Shown: piece by piece, positions 9,641 to 17,943 of the stretch
Layout: each line of letters begins with the position of its first letter
Numbering within the stretch: position 1 is the first letter of the stretch
Source of the DNA: JANELJ01 sp024511395
GTDB taxonomy: Bacteria; Pseudomonadota; Gammaproteobacteria; GRL18
NCBI GenBank assembly: GCA_963681975.1
Contig: OY820613.1
Location: 1,426,001 to 1,490,000, forward strand
Reading direction: 5' to 3'
DNA: 64,000 nucleotides
The notes under the pieces: generated by a model
The model's database searches: none
What the model saw: only the letters and a program-made list of their open reading frames with translations
What the model was told of the DNA's origin: nothing
Translations under genes and position numbers: made by a program

Positions 9641-9724
9641 GTAACAGGGACCGGGTATCCCTTGCTGAAGCCTCCATGGATGGATTCATGGCGGCTTCAG
9701 CAAGGGATACCCGGTTCCTGTTAC
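9641..9724. repeat. Large palindrome inside IS4-type copy A
   Basis: Positions 9650-9672 form a perfect 23-bp inverted repeat of 9693-9715 around a 20-bp loop. The stem is extended by GTAACAGG (9641-9648) pairing with CCTGTTAC (9717-9724) after a single-base bulge on each side. It sits between the element terminus and the transposase gene. Copy C has a related but rearranged structure with an extra internal hairpin (61936-62046). Possible roles are a transcription block or a cruciform. Confidence 0.7.
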
Positions 9725-9802
9725 GGACTATCGGTTAACTGAGGTAATCAATAAATTTTAAATGATTCTCCTTTTTGGGGGAGCTGAAACTCTAAACTTT
9801 AG

Positions 9803-10096
9803 TTTACTGAGTAAGATTAAAGAACAGGAAGATATTATAGCTATTATGGACAGCCATAATTTGAGTCGTTATTATTTATTTGAGCTATCATTTTCTTACT
9901 TTATCCAGAAAATATGTACAGATGCTCAAAAAGGAGCGTGTTTAAAAAGGCTATTGAGCATTTTCTCACTCAAACGGTTGTTTGATTTCTGCTTCAACAG
10001 ACCATAAAATCACTAAATTTTTCAAATAATTCTTGCACTTATCCCATTTTTTCGTAAACTTGTCGGATTCAGAATTTAGCTTTTTAAGGCCTGTTT
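9803..10096. other. Spacer between IS4 copy A and aroA, no recognised gene
   Basis: A short frame (to 10007, ...KIKEQEDIIAIMDSHNLSRYYLF...) runs in from the IS end, but I recognise no family and it lacks its own start context. The stretch 10010-10096 is AT-rich and probably carries the aroA promoter. It could contain debris of the gene that once joined tyrA to aroA. Confidence 0.35.
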
Positions 10097-11437
10097 ATGT
10101 CCTCTGAACAATCCATTACCTTTATTGCCCAACCCGGTGGGAATTTAAGCGGTGAAATCCGTGTTCCTGGTGATAAATCTATTTCCCATCGTTCTATTAT
10201 GCTGGGCTCCCTCAGTGACGGCACTGTAACCATTACCGGCTTTTTACAGGGAGAAGATTCTCTGGCGACCTTAAAAGCCTTTAAAGCAATGGGCGTTGAT
10301 ATTCAGGGGCAGGATGAAAACGGTAAAATCATTATTCACGGGGTGGGCATGCATGGTCTGAAACCGCCTGTTGAACCTCTGGATTTAGGCAATTCCGGTA
10401 CCTCTATGCGTCTGCTGACGGGGTTGCTGGCCAGTCAGGGTTTTGATATTACCCTGACGGGTGATGATTCCCTGTCTTCCAGACCTATGAAACGGGTTAT
10501 TGATCCCATACAGCAAATGGGCGGTGTTATTGAGGCTACTGAAAAGGGCACAGCACCCTTACATATTAAAAGCAGTAAAAACTCCAGGCTTAAAGCTATT
10601 GATTATGTGTTGCCTATGGCCAGTGCCCAGGTTAAATCCTGTGTGCTGCTGGCCGGACTTTATGCAGAAGGCCGTACCTGTGTGACGGAACCGGCACCTA
10701 CCCGAGATCACACTGAGCGGATGTTACAGGGATTTGGTTATACCTTGGATATTAAAAAACTGGATGATTACCGCAGCACTATCTGTCTGGAAGACGGCGG
10801 CAAACTGACCGCCTGTGATATTGATGTGCCTTCAGATATTTCTTCGGCGGCTTTTTTTATGGTCGGTGCCAGTATAGCTGAGGGTTCAGATTTGACCCTT
10901 AAACATGTGGGTATTAATCCTACCCGCATTGGAATTATCAATATTCTTAATCTGATGGGGGCTGATATCAGCCTGTCCAATCAGCAGGAAGTCGGCGGCG
11001 AACCGGTGGCGGATATTCGTATTCGTTCCACCCGTTTAAAAGGTATTCATATACCTGAAGATCAGGTTCCACTGGCTATTGATGAGTTTCCGGCTATTGC
11101 CATAGCTGCGGCCTGTGCAGAAGGCCGCACCGAGTTAACTGGCGCTGAAGAACTGCGGGTTAAGGAAAGTGATCGTATCCAGGCCATGGTTGATGGCCTG
11201 CAGATTCTGGGGATTGACTGTGAAGGTACGCCGGACGGGATGATTATTAATGGTGGAACTCTGGACTCCGGCACTGTGGAAAGCCTGGGGGATCATCGTA
11301 TTGCCATGTCCTTTGCCATGGCTGCACTGCGATCCAATGGTGAAATTAAAATTAAAGACTGTGCTAATGTAAACACCTCTTTTCCTAATTTTATCCAGTT
11401 GGCCCGAACCTGTGGCCTGAAGGTCGAGGCGCAATAA
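10097..11437 (+). CDS. aroA: 3-phosphoshikimate 1-carboxyvinyltransferase (EPSP synthase)
   Basis: Transfers enolpyruvate from PEP to shikimate 3-phosphate. The 446-residue protein carries the signatures PGDKSISHRSIMLGSLSDG (about 24-42), LGNSGTSMRLLTG (about 97-109) and RVKESDRI near 350. Full length, with no fused tyrA. It is followed 3 bp later by cmk, so they form a tight operon. In related bacteria it directly follows tyrA; here it starts a new block after the IS cluster. Confidence 0.97.
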   Translation: MSSEQSITFIAQPGGNLSGEIRVPGDKSISHRSIMLGSLSDGTVTITGFLQGEDSLATLKAFKAMGVDIQGQDENGKIIIHGVGMHGLKPPVEPLDLGNSGTSMRLLTGLLASQGFDITLTGDDSLSSRPMKRVIDPIQQMGGVIEATEKGTAPLHIKSSKNSRLKAIDYVLPMASAQVKSCVLLAGLYAEGRTCVTEPAPTRDHTERMLQGFGYTLDIKKLDDYRSTICLEDGGKLTACDIDVPSDISSAAFFMVGASIAEGSDLTLKHVGINPTRIGIINILNLMGADISLSNQQEVGGEPVADIRIRSTRLKGIHIPEDQVPLAIDEFPAIAIAAACAEGRTELTGAEELRVKESDRIQAMVDGLQILGIDCEGTPDGMIINGGTLDSGTVESLGDHRIAMSFAMAALRSNGEIKIKDCANVNTSFPNFIQLARTCGLKVEAQ

Positions 11438-11440
11438 ACT

Positions 11441-12118
11441 ATGGCTGAACATATACCGGTTATTACCCTAGACGGCCCCGGCGGGGTAGGTAAAGGGACT
11501 ATTTCTACATTGGTGGCCCAGGAACTGGGCTGGCATTATCTGGACAGCGGGGCGCTGTATCGCCTGACCGCACTGGCTGCTCAGCAGAAAGGGGTTAATT
11601 TTGCGGATATTGATGCAGTGGCGGATATTGCTGAACATCTGCAGGTTGAATTCCTGCCTCAGGGTGGTATTTTTCTGGATGGTAAGGAAGCAGAAGCTTT
11701 GATCCGTACGGAACAGGCGGGTGCTAATGCCTCTAAAGTGGCGGCTATACCCGAAGTCAGGGAAGCTCTGTTTAAACGCCAGAAAACTTTTTTACAGCCT
11801 CCCGGCCTAGTGGCAGACGGTCGCGATATGGGTACCAGTATCTTTCCCAATGCCGATTTAAAAGTTTTTTTAACAGCCTCAGCGGATGAAAGGGCAAAAA
11901 GACGCTATAAGCAGTTGATTGAAAAAGGAAATAATGTTAAAATTGAAAGTCTTCGTAAGGAAATACAGGAGCGGGATGAACGGGATATGAATCGTTCGGC
12001 CTCACCCCTTAAACCGGCGGAGGATGCGCATATTATTGATACATCTGATCTCTCTATTGATGAGGTGTTTCAGGAGGTCATGCGCTTATACAAGATAACC
12101 AATAAAGATTCTCATTAA
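11441..12118 (+). CDS. cmk: Cytidylate kinase
   Basis: Phosphorylates CMP and dCMP. The 225-residue protein has an N-terminal P-loop ITLDGPGGVGKGTIS, the acceptor-site region LDSGALYRLTAL and the LID-type segment ADERAKRRYKQL. It lies between aroA and rpsA, the standard proteobacterial order. The gap to aroA is 3 bp, which suggests coupled translation. Confidence 0.96.
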   Translation: MAEHIPVITLDGPGGVGKGTISTLVAQELGWHYLDSGALYRLTALAAQQKGVNFADIDAVADIAEHLQVEFLPQGGIFLDGKEAEALIRTEQAGANASKVAAIPEVREALFKRQKTFLQPPGLVADGRDMGTSIFPNADLKVFLTASADERAKRRYKQLIEKGNNVKIESLRKEIQERDERDMNRSASPLKPAEDAHIIDTSDLSIDEVFQEVMRLYKITNKDSH

Positions 12119-12295
12119 TAGCTGCCTGGCTGTGAGGATCTTTTTTAGTTATACGGCGTTTAAACGGTATACCAGTCAGTAAACCGTTTAAATAAAATTT
12201 TAAACTACCGTAAAAACATAAGCCTGTACCATGGTGATATTCGGCGGGTTTTTACCACAACAAAATGGTCAATTTATTGATCAGGAACATCTCTA

Positions 12296-13957
12296 ATGAG
12301 CGAAGAAAGTTTTGCTGAACTATTTGAAGAAAGTCTGAAAAAGACAGAAATGAAACCCGGTTCTTTAGTTACCGGTGAGGTTGTCGCTATTGATAACGAT
12401 TATGTTATTGTTAATGCAGGCCTTAAATCAGAAGGTGAAATTCCTCTGGAACAATTTGCCAACGATGGTGACATCAAGGTCGGTGACAAGGTTGAAGTTG
12501 CCCTTGATACCATTGAAGATGGCTACGGCTCAACACGTCTGTCACGTGAGAAGGCGAAGCGTGCTGCGGCATGGATTCGTTTAGACAAGTCGTTTGATGC
12601 TGATGAAACGGTAACAGGTACTATTATTGATAAGGTTAAGGGTGGCTTCACTATTGAACTCGGTGATATTCGTGCCTTCCTGCCTGGCTCATTAGTTGAT
12701 GTTCGTCCGGTTCGTGACTCCACTTACCTGGAAGGTAAAGAGCTTGAATTTAAAGTTATCAAGCTGGATCAGAAACGTAACAATGTTGTGGTATCCCGTC
12801 GTGCAGTGGTTGAAATTGAGAACTCTGTAGAACGTGAACAACTGCTGGAAAACCTGGAAGAAGGTCAAACTGTCAAGGGTATCGTTAAGAACCTGACTGA
12901 CTATGGTGCCTTTATTGATCTGGGTGGTGTAGATGGTCTGCTACATATTACCGATATGGCCTGGAAGCGTGTTAAGCATCCTAGCGAAATCGTGTCCATC
13001 GGTGATGAAATCGATGTTAAAGTCCTTAAGTTTGACCGTGAACGCTCTCGTGTTTCCCTGGGTCTTAAGCAGACAGGCGATGATCCATGGCTGGCTATTA
13101 AGGAACGTTATGCTGAAGGCACTCGCCTGAAGGGTAAGGTAACTAACCTGGCTGACTACGGTTGCTTTGTTGAAATCGAAGAAGGTGTTGAAGGTCTGGT
13201 ACACGTTTCTGAAATGGACTGGACTAACAAGAACATTCACCCATCCAAAGTTTGTAATGTAGGTGATGAAGTTGAAGTGATGGTACTGGATATCGATCCA
13301 GAACGTCGCCGTATTTCACTGGGTATGAAGCAGTGCTCTCAGAATCCATGGGAAGTTTTCTCTGCCACTCATAACAAGGGTGACAAGGTTAAGGGTAACA
13401 TCAAGTCTATTACTGACTTTGGTATCTTTATCGGTCTGGAAGGTGGTATTGACGGTCTTATCCACCTGTCTGATATTTCTTGGAACAGCACTGGCGAAGA
13501 TGAAATTACAAACTTCAAGAAAGGTGATAAACTGGAAGCTGTGGTTCTGGCTGTTGACCCTGAACGTGAGCGTATCTCGCTGGGTGTCAAGCAGATGGAT
13601 CAGGATCCATTCTCAACTTATGTGGCTGCTAATCCTAAAGGTTCCATTGTTAAGGGAATCGTTAAGGAAGTAGATGCCCGTGGTGCAGTTATTGAACTGG
13701 CAGAAGGTGTTGATGCCTATCTGAGAGTTTCTGAACTGTCTCGTGAACGAGTTGAAGACGCCTCCACTGTACTAAAAGTGGGTGACGAAGTTGAAGCCAA
13801 GTTCATCGGTGTTGATCGTAAGAGCCGGGTTATCAACCTGTCTATTAAAGCGAAAGATGTTGCTGAAGAAGCTGAAGTTATGCAGGAATACACAGATGGT
13901 GGTTCAGCAACTACTTCTCTGGGTGATCTGCTGAAAGATCAGTTAAGTAAGAAATAA
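12296..13957 (+). CDS. rpsA: 30S ribosomal protein S1
   Basis: The 553-residue protein starts MSEESFAELFEESLKKTEM and contains six S1 OB-fold repeats. Repeats 3-6 show the classic (D)YG(A/C)F(I/V)xx... GLxHxS signature (TDYGAFIDLGGVDGLLHI; ADYGCFVEIEEGVEGLVHV; TDFGIFIGLEGGIDGLIHL). It binds mRNA and delivers it to the 30S subunit. Codon usage looks optimised relative to neighbours (frequent CGT, GGT, CTG), as expected for a highly expressed gene. A 177-bp leader after cmk may carry its own promoter. Confidence 0.97.
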   Translation: MSEESFAELFEESLKKTEMKPGSLVTGEVVAIDNDYVIVNAGLKSEGEIPLEQFANDGDIKVGDKVEVALDTIEDGYGSTRLSREKAKRAAAWIRLDKSFDADETVTGTIIDKVKGGFTIELGDIRAFLPGSLVDVRPVRDSTYLEGKELEFKVIKLDQKRNNVVVSRRAVVEIENSVEREQLLENLEEGQTVKGIVKNLTDYGAFIDLGGVDGLLHITDMAWKRVKHPSEIVSIGDEIDVKVLKFDRERSRVSLGLKQTGDDPWLAIKERYAEGTRLKGKVTNLADYGCFVEIEEGVEGLVHVSEMDWTNKNIHPSKVCNVGDEVEVMVLDIDPERRRISLGMKQCSQNPWEVFSATHNKGDKVKGNIKSITDFGIFIGLEGGIDGLIHLSDISWNSTGEDEITNFKKGDKLEAVVLAVDPERERISLGVKQMDQDPFSTYVAANPKGSIVKGIVKEVDARGAVIELAEGVDAYLRVSELSRERVEDASTVLKVGDEVEAKFIGVDRKSRVINLSIKAKDVAEEAEVMQEYTDGGSATTSLGDLLKDQLSKK

Positions 13958-13970
13958 AAGCAGTATTGGA

Positions 13971-14029
13971 CAGTTATATCGGAACGGGGGAGTATCTGTT
14001 CTGATATAACTGCCCGAATTGTTTTTTTT
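13971..14029 (+). terminator. Rho-independent-type terminator after rpsA
   Basis: CAGTTATATCGGAAC (13971-13985) pairs with GTTCTGATATAACTG (13998-14012), 15 bp with one G-U pair. A T-run at 14022-14029 follows about 9 bases downstream. The gap between stem and T-run is longer than usual, so efficiency is uncertain. It probably separates the rpsA transcript from ihfB. Confidence 0.65.
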
Positions 14030-14083
14030 ACTGCACTAATACTGCACTAAAATATTGCAATCGACCAAAGGATAATTAATACA

Positions 14084-14383
14084 ATGACAAAATCTGAGTT
14101 GATTGAAGCACTTGCTCAAAAACAGTCCCAACTGGCATATAAAGATGTCGAACTGGCTGTCAAGACAATGCTGGATCATATGGCCTCAACCTTGGCTTCC
14201 GGGGAACGTATTGAAATTAGAGGTTTTGGTAGTTTTTCCTTACATTTTCGCCCACCAAGAACTGGTCGAAATCCAAAGACCGGAGACGCTGTTACTCTGG
14301 CCTCCAAATATGTCCCGCACTTTAAGCCAGGCAAAGAATTAAGAGAGCGGGTGAATCGCACACGTTCAAAAGAAATGCTTTAA
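14084..14383 (+). CDS. ihfB: Integration host factor beta subunit
   Basis: DNA-bending protein of the HU/IHF family, 99 residues. IEIRGFGSFSLHFRPPRTGRNPKTGDAV contains the beta-arm with the RNPKTG tip whose proline intercalates into DNA. Position directly after rpsA is typical of IhfB rather than IhfA or HU. ATG at 14084 is preceded by AAAGGATAA. Length matches the family. Confidence 0.95.
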   Translation: MTKSELIEALAQKQSQLAYKDVELAVKTMLDHMASTLASGERIEIRGFGSFSLHFRPPRTGRNPKTGDAVTLASKYVPHFKPGKELRERVNRTRSKEML

Positions 14384-14471
14384 ATATATTTTTAAACTGT
14401 TTTTCTAACTATTTTTTAACAGGGCTTTTTAACAGAGCCTGGGTTAGCTAATTTAAATCACTGGCCGGATA

Positions 14472-14762
14472 ATGAAGCGACTTTCTAGCATTCTATTTCT
14501 ACTTATATTCATGGGCCTGGGCGTTGCAATCGCCATAGTTAATGCCGATGAAGTGGTTTTTAATTATTATTTCGGCAGTATTACCCAGCCCCTGTCCATA
14601 ATACTGGTCGGTGCTATTATGGTTGGTGCATTACTGGCGACAGTCATTAACAGCTTGGTTATTTTAAGTCTCAGACATCAGTTGCGCCGGGCACAGCGGC
14701 AGATAAAGAAGGCTGAAGAAAGTTCTGTAACTCTGATCGAAGCGACCGATAAGCAGCATTGA
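14472..14762 (+). CDS. lapA: LapA-family (DUF1049) membrane protein
   Basis: A 96-residue inner-membrane protein with two hydrophobic helices (about 5-22 and 40-66) and a basic, coiled C-terminus (RHQLRRAQRQIKKAEE). In enterobacteria LapA is co-encoded with LapB and linked to control of lipopolysaccharide synthesis. Gene order ihfB-lapA-lapB-pyrF matches. Confidence 0.85.
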   Translation: MKRLSSILFLLIFMGLGVAIAIVNADEVVFNYYFGSITQPLSIILVGAIMVGALLATVINSLVILSLRHQLRRAQRQIKKAEESSVTLIEATDKQH

Positions 14763-14828
14763 ACAGTCCACTATGCCCAAAAATTCATTTGAATGTTTAA
14801 CTATGCCCAATAAAGGCTTGTCTGTTAT

Positions 14829-16010
14829 ATGATCGACAATTCGCCTTTAATTGTTGTTCTTCCCTTTGTTATCCTTGCTTTTCTGTTAGGCATCTTTCTA
14901 GGTCGACGTAAATCCGACAAACATTCTGCTCCCACATCCTATTCACTGACTTCTGATTATTTTAAAGGTTTGAACTACCTGTTAAATGAACAGACCGATA
15001 AGGCGATTGACGTGTTTGTCGGTATGCTGGATGTTGGTGAAGAAACCGTTGATACCCATATCGCACTGGGTAACCTCTATCGTCAGCGGGGTGAAGTTGA
15101 ACAGGCTATTAAAATCCACCAGAATGTGATTGCCAAGCCTTCCCTAAGCCTGAATAAACGTAATGATGCCCTGTTTGAACTGGCGCGGGATTTTATGCAT
15201 GCCGGTTTGCTGGATCGTGCTGAAAGCCTGTTTCAGGAGTTGCTGAAAAAAGACTCTCATGTTCCCGCTGCGCTTAAATATTTATTGTCCATTTATCAGC
15301 AGGAACACGACTGGGAAAAGGCTATTCATATAGCCAAAAAACTGGAAGCAGCAAGCAATATTTCCTACTCCAGACAGGTGGCCCATTTTTATTGTGAACT
15401 GGCCTTAATCAGTCAGAAATCCGGTAATTATAAAGATGCCTTATTACTCGTCAAAAAAGCTCTTGGGACAGATAAACCGTCTGTCAGGGCCAGTATTCTT
15501 GAAGGTCAGCTAAATCACCAGATGGTTAACTGCAAGGCTGCCACCCGGGCTTATCGAAGGGTAGAGCAGCAGGATCCCGTGCTGCTTTCAGAGGTTCTGG
15601 AACCGCTGGTTGAATGTTATAAGGAAATGAAGAAGGGCAAGGAAATAAAAACCTTTCTGGAGCATTCTCTAAAAACTTACGGCGGGATCACTTCAATTAT
15701 ACTGTACTCAAAACTTATTCGTCAGGAGTCCGGCGATAAAGCAGCTGCCTTGTTTGTGGTTGAAACTTTGCGTAAAAAACCCTCGATTCGTGGATTGAGT
15801 TATTTAATTGAAATCAGCTTGGATTTCACTAAAGGCACCGCACACGATAATCTGCTTATTTTAAAAGAAATAACGGATAATCTGTTAAAAGATAAACCAG
15901 TTTATCAATGTGATCAATGCGGTTTTAAATCTAAAACCATGTACTGGAACTGTCCTGGCTGCAAATCCTGGAGCTCTGTTAAACCCATTCAGGGTGTTGA
16001 AGGAGAGTAA
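14829..16010 (+). CDS. lapB: Lipopolysaccharide assembly protein LapB (TPR, rubredoxin-like tail)
   Basis: The 393-residue protein has an N-terminal transmembrane anchor (IVVLPFVILAFLLGIFLG), tandem tetratricopeptide repeats over about 45-340, and a C-terminal rubredoxin-like metal site with two CxxC pairs (CDQCGFKSKTMYWNCPGCKSW). In E. coli LapB recruits LpxC for FtsH proteolysis. The 66-bp spacer from lapA contains ACTATGCCCAA twice, about 30 bp apart. pyrF starts 7 bp after its stop. Confidence 0.92.
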   Translation: MIDNSPLIVVLPFVILAFLLGIFLGRRKSDKHSAPTSYSLTSDYFKGLNYLLNEQTDKAIDVFVGMLDVGEETVDTHIALGNLYRQRGEVEQAIKIHQNVIAKPSLSLNKRNDALFELARDFMHAGLLDRAESLFQELLKKDSHVPAALKYLLSIYQQEHDWEKAIHIAKKLEAASNISYSRQVAHFYCELALISQKSGNYKDALLLVKKALGTDKPSVRASILEGQLNHQMVNCKAATRAYRRVEQQDPVLLSEVLEPLVECYKEMKKGKEIKTFLEHSLKTYGGITSIILYSKLIRQESGDKAAALFVVETLRKKPSIRGLSYLIEISLDFTKGTAHDNLLILKEITDNLLKDKPVYQCDQCGFKSKTMYWNCPGCKSWSSVKPIQGVEGE

Positions 16011-16017
16011 ACTTTTT

Positions 16018-16716
16018 ATGAATAAAATATCACCGGTTGTCATTGCACTGGACTTTAAAGATAAAGTCTCTACTCTGAACCTGGTTAATCAGTTACAGCC
16101 TGACTTATGTCGTTTAAAAGTCGGTAAAGAGCTGTTTGTGCGCTGTGGTCCGGATCTGGTAAAAGAACTCATAGATAAAGGTTTTGATGTTTTCCTCGAT
16201 TTAAAGTTTCATGATATTCCTAATACCGTTGCGGCAGCCTGTCAGGCTGCCGCTGAACTGGGGGTATGGATGGTTAATGTTCATGCTTCCGGGGGACGGA
16301 AGATGATGCAGGCGGCCCGTGAAGCCATAGCAGATTCATCCCATCAACCACTACTTATCGGTGTAACGGTTCTGACCAGTTTATCCAGAGAAGATATTGC
16401 AGAAATTGGCCTGGACATTGAACCTCAGCAGCAGGTCTTACGCCTAGCAAAACTGGCTAAAGACTCCGGACTGGACGGTGTGGTATGTTCGCCTCTGGAA
16501 GCTGCTTTATTAAAACAGCAGGTGGCCGAGGATTTCTGTCTGGTAACTCCGGGCGTCAGACCGGCCGGTTCGGATATTGGTGATCAGCAGCGCATAATGA
16601 CACCAGCGAAAGCCCTGCAGGCTGGATCCGATTACCTGGTTATAGGCCGACCTATTACTGCAAGCAGTGACCCACTAAAATCTCTGCAGGCAATTATTGC
16701 TGAGTGCAGGGCATAG
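16018..16716 (+). CDS. pyrF: Orotidine 5'-phosphate decarboxylase
   Basis: Final step of UMP synthesis. I choose the ATG at 16018 (MNKISPVVIALDFKDK), 7 bp after lapB and preceded by GGAGAG, giving 232 aa. An upstream in-frame ATG at 15910 would overlap lapB by 100 bp. The active-site motif FLDLKFHDIPNTV is present, as is the phosphate-binding end GSDYLVIGRPIT. Family length is about 230-240 aa. Confidence 0.96.
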   Translation: MNKISPVVIALDFKDKVSTLNLVNQLQPDLCRLKVGKELFVRCGPDLVKELIDKGFDVFLDLKFHDIPNTVAAACQAAAELGVWMVNVHASGGRKMMQAAREAIADSSHQPLLIGVTVLTSLSREDIAEIGLDIEPQQQVLRLAKLAKDSGLDGVVCSPLEAALLKQQVAEDFCLVTPGVRPAGSDIGDQQRIMTPAKALQAGSDYLVIGRPITASSDPLKSLQAIIAECRA

Positions 16717-16740
16717 TTATTAGAATGGATTTATTTAGAA

Positions 16741-16958
16741 TTATAACAGGTTAACCGAATAGACCTTATTTCGACCGGATTCTTTTGCCTGATAAAGGGC
16801 TTCATCAGCTTTATCAATAAGCTGGCTAATATCGGTATTTTTTGTCACTTTTACCGTTAAGGCGCCGATACTGATAGTAATATTCAGATTGGAAAAAGAA
16901 TTGCTTTCAACTTTTGTTCTGAACTTTTCTGCAATGTTGACGGTCTGTTCGTAGTTAA
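16741..16958 (-). pseudogene. Diguanylate cyclase (GGDEF), C-terminal fragment
   Basis: The minus-strand frame ends at TAA (16741-16743) and reads ...NIAEKFRTKVESNSFSNLN, then ITISIGALTV, ISQLIDKADEALYQAKESG and RNKVYSVNLL. This is the end of a GGDEF domain (T-S-G block and AD.ALY.AKE.GRN). The GGDEF motif itself is missing, because IS982 copy 1 cuts in at 16959. A receiver-domain fragment on the same strand lies beyond the IS cluster at 19602-19820, so these are probably the two ends of one REC-GGDEF gene. Confidence 0.85.
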
Positions 16959-17942
16959 CCTGAATTCTGGATAAGAACTAAAAAATATTGAACTAAATGC
17001 CTGTTTCTCGATCAGATCATTTAATGACCAAATCAAATGAATTTGAACAAGGAACAGGCAAGTGACTACTATAGATGAATTGTATTGTAATATCGCTGAT
17101 TTCAACCAGGTCTTTTATCCTGAATGGGAAAAAACACTGCTGGAATCCGGTGATAAAAAGAGAAGACGACAAGGTGTAATGAGCCCCGGTGAACTGATGA
17201 CTATCCTGATTAACTTTCATCAGTCACATTACAAAGATTTTAAGAGTTATTATTTATGCCATGTGCATCAACATCTTAGGAAAGAGTTTCCAAATTTATT
17301 GAGCTATAGCCGTTTCCTGTGAGTGATGTCATCGGTACTGGTGCCATTATGCGCTTACTTTACTCATTGCAAAGGAAAGCCAACCGGAATTGCCTTTGTT
17401 GATGCGAGCAGCATTAAAGTATGCCAAAACATTCGCATACCCAGGCATAAAGTCTTTGATGGTGTTGCTCAGCGAGGCAAATCGACCATGGGGTGGTTCT
17501 ATGGGTTTAAAGTTCACCTGATCATTAATCATAAAGGTGAAATACTGGCCACTAAATTGACGGCCGGTAATGTAGATGACAGAAAACCGGTTCCTGAAAT
17601 GGCCAAAGACTTATATGGAAAGCTTTATGGTGACAAAGGCTATGTCTCCAGTCTTTTAAGTGATGAACTGTTTGAACAGGATGTCGGGCTTATTACCAAT
17701 GTCAGACGAAACATGAAACCACGTGCCATTGCATTGTGGGATAAGATTATGCTGAAAAAACGTTTTATAATTGAAACGGTTAATGAGCAGCTAATAAATA
17801 TTACACAGATTGAACATTCACGTCATAGAAGCGTAAGTGGTTTTATGTTGAACCTTATTGGTTCTCTGATTGCCTATTGTCATAAAAAAGACAAGCCGAC
17901 AATCAGAATAGATGAGAGTGATATGAAAACTCTCTGTATTTA
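16959..17942 (+). mobile_element. IS982-family element, copy 1 (right end lost)
   Basis: Left terminus CCTGAATTCTGGATAAGAAC at 16959 matches the termini of copies 2 and 3. Relative to those 1017-bp copies it lacks the last 33 bp, because IS5 copy 3 begins at 17943. It is inserted in the GGDEF gene. Confidence 0.88.
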
Positions 17943-17943
17943 G
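17062..17943 (+). pseudogene. IS982 transposase, split by in-frame TGA (copy 1)
   Basis: GTG at 17062 begins an 86-residue part (MTTIDELYCNIADFNQ ... SYSRFL) ending in TGA at 17320-17322. The same frame continues from a GTG-ATG for 206 residues. The second part holds the whole DDE domain: GIAFVDASSIKV, LYGDKGYVS and FIIETVNEQL. All three IS982 copies have this TGA at the same codon. The last base of its stop (17943) is the first base of IS5 copy 3. Confidence 0.82.

Larger units (their letters stand above)
8127..9802 (-). mobile_element. IS4-type element, copy A (decayed)
   Basis: Bounded by CTAAAGTTTAGAGC at 8127 and its complement ending at 9802, the same termini as copy C at 61857-63357. 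The transposase reads on the minus strand and is broken in several places. A long palindrome lies between the left terminus and the transposase start. It abuts IS5 copy 2 with 3 bp between them. I call it IS4-like from the YEKRWSIEPLFNQLK motif; the exact group (IS4 or IS701) is unresolved. Confidence 0.82.

Noticed and set aside
9461..9742. Two overlapping 80-95 aa plus-strand frames in IS4 copy A (again at 61898-62226)
   Set aside because: They run across the palindrome and antisense to the transposase start. Their recurrence reflects IS copies, not a gene.
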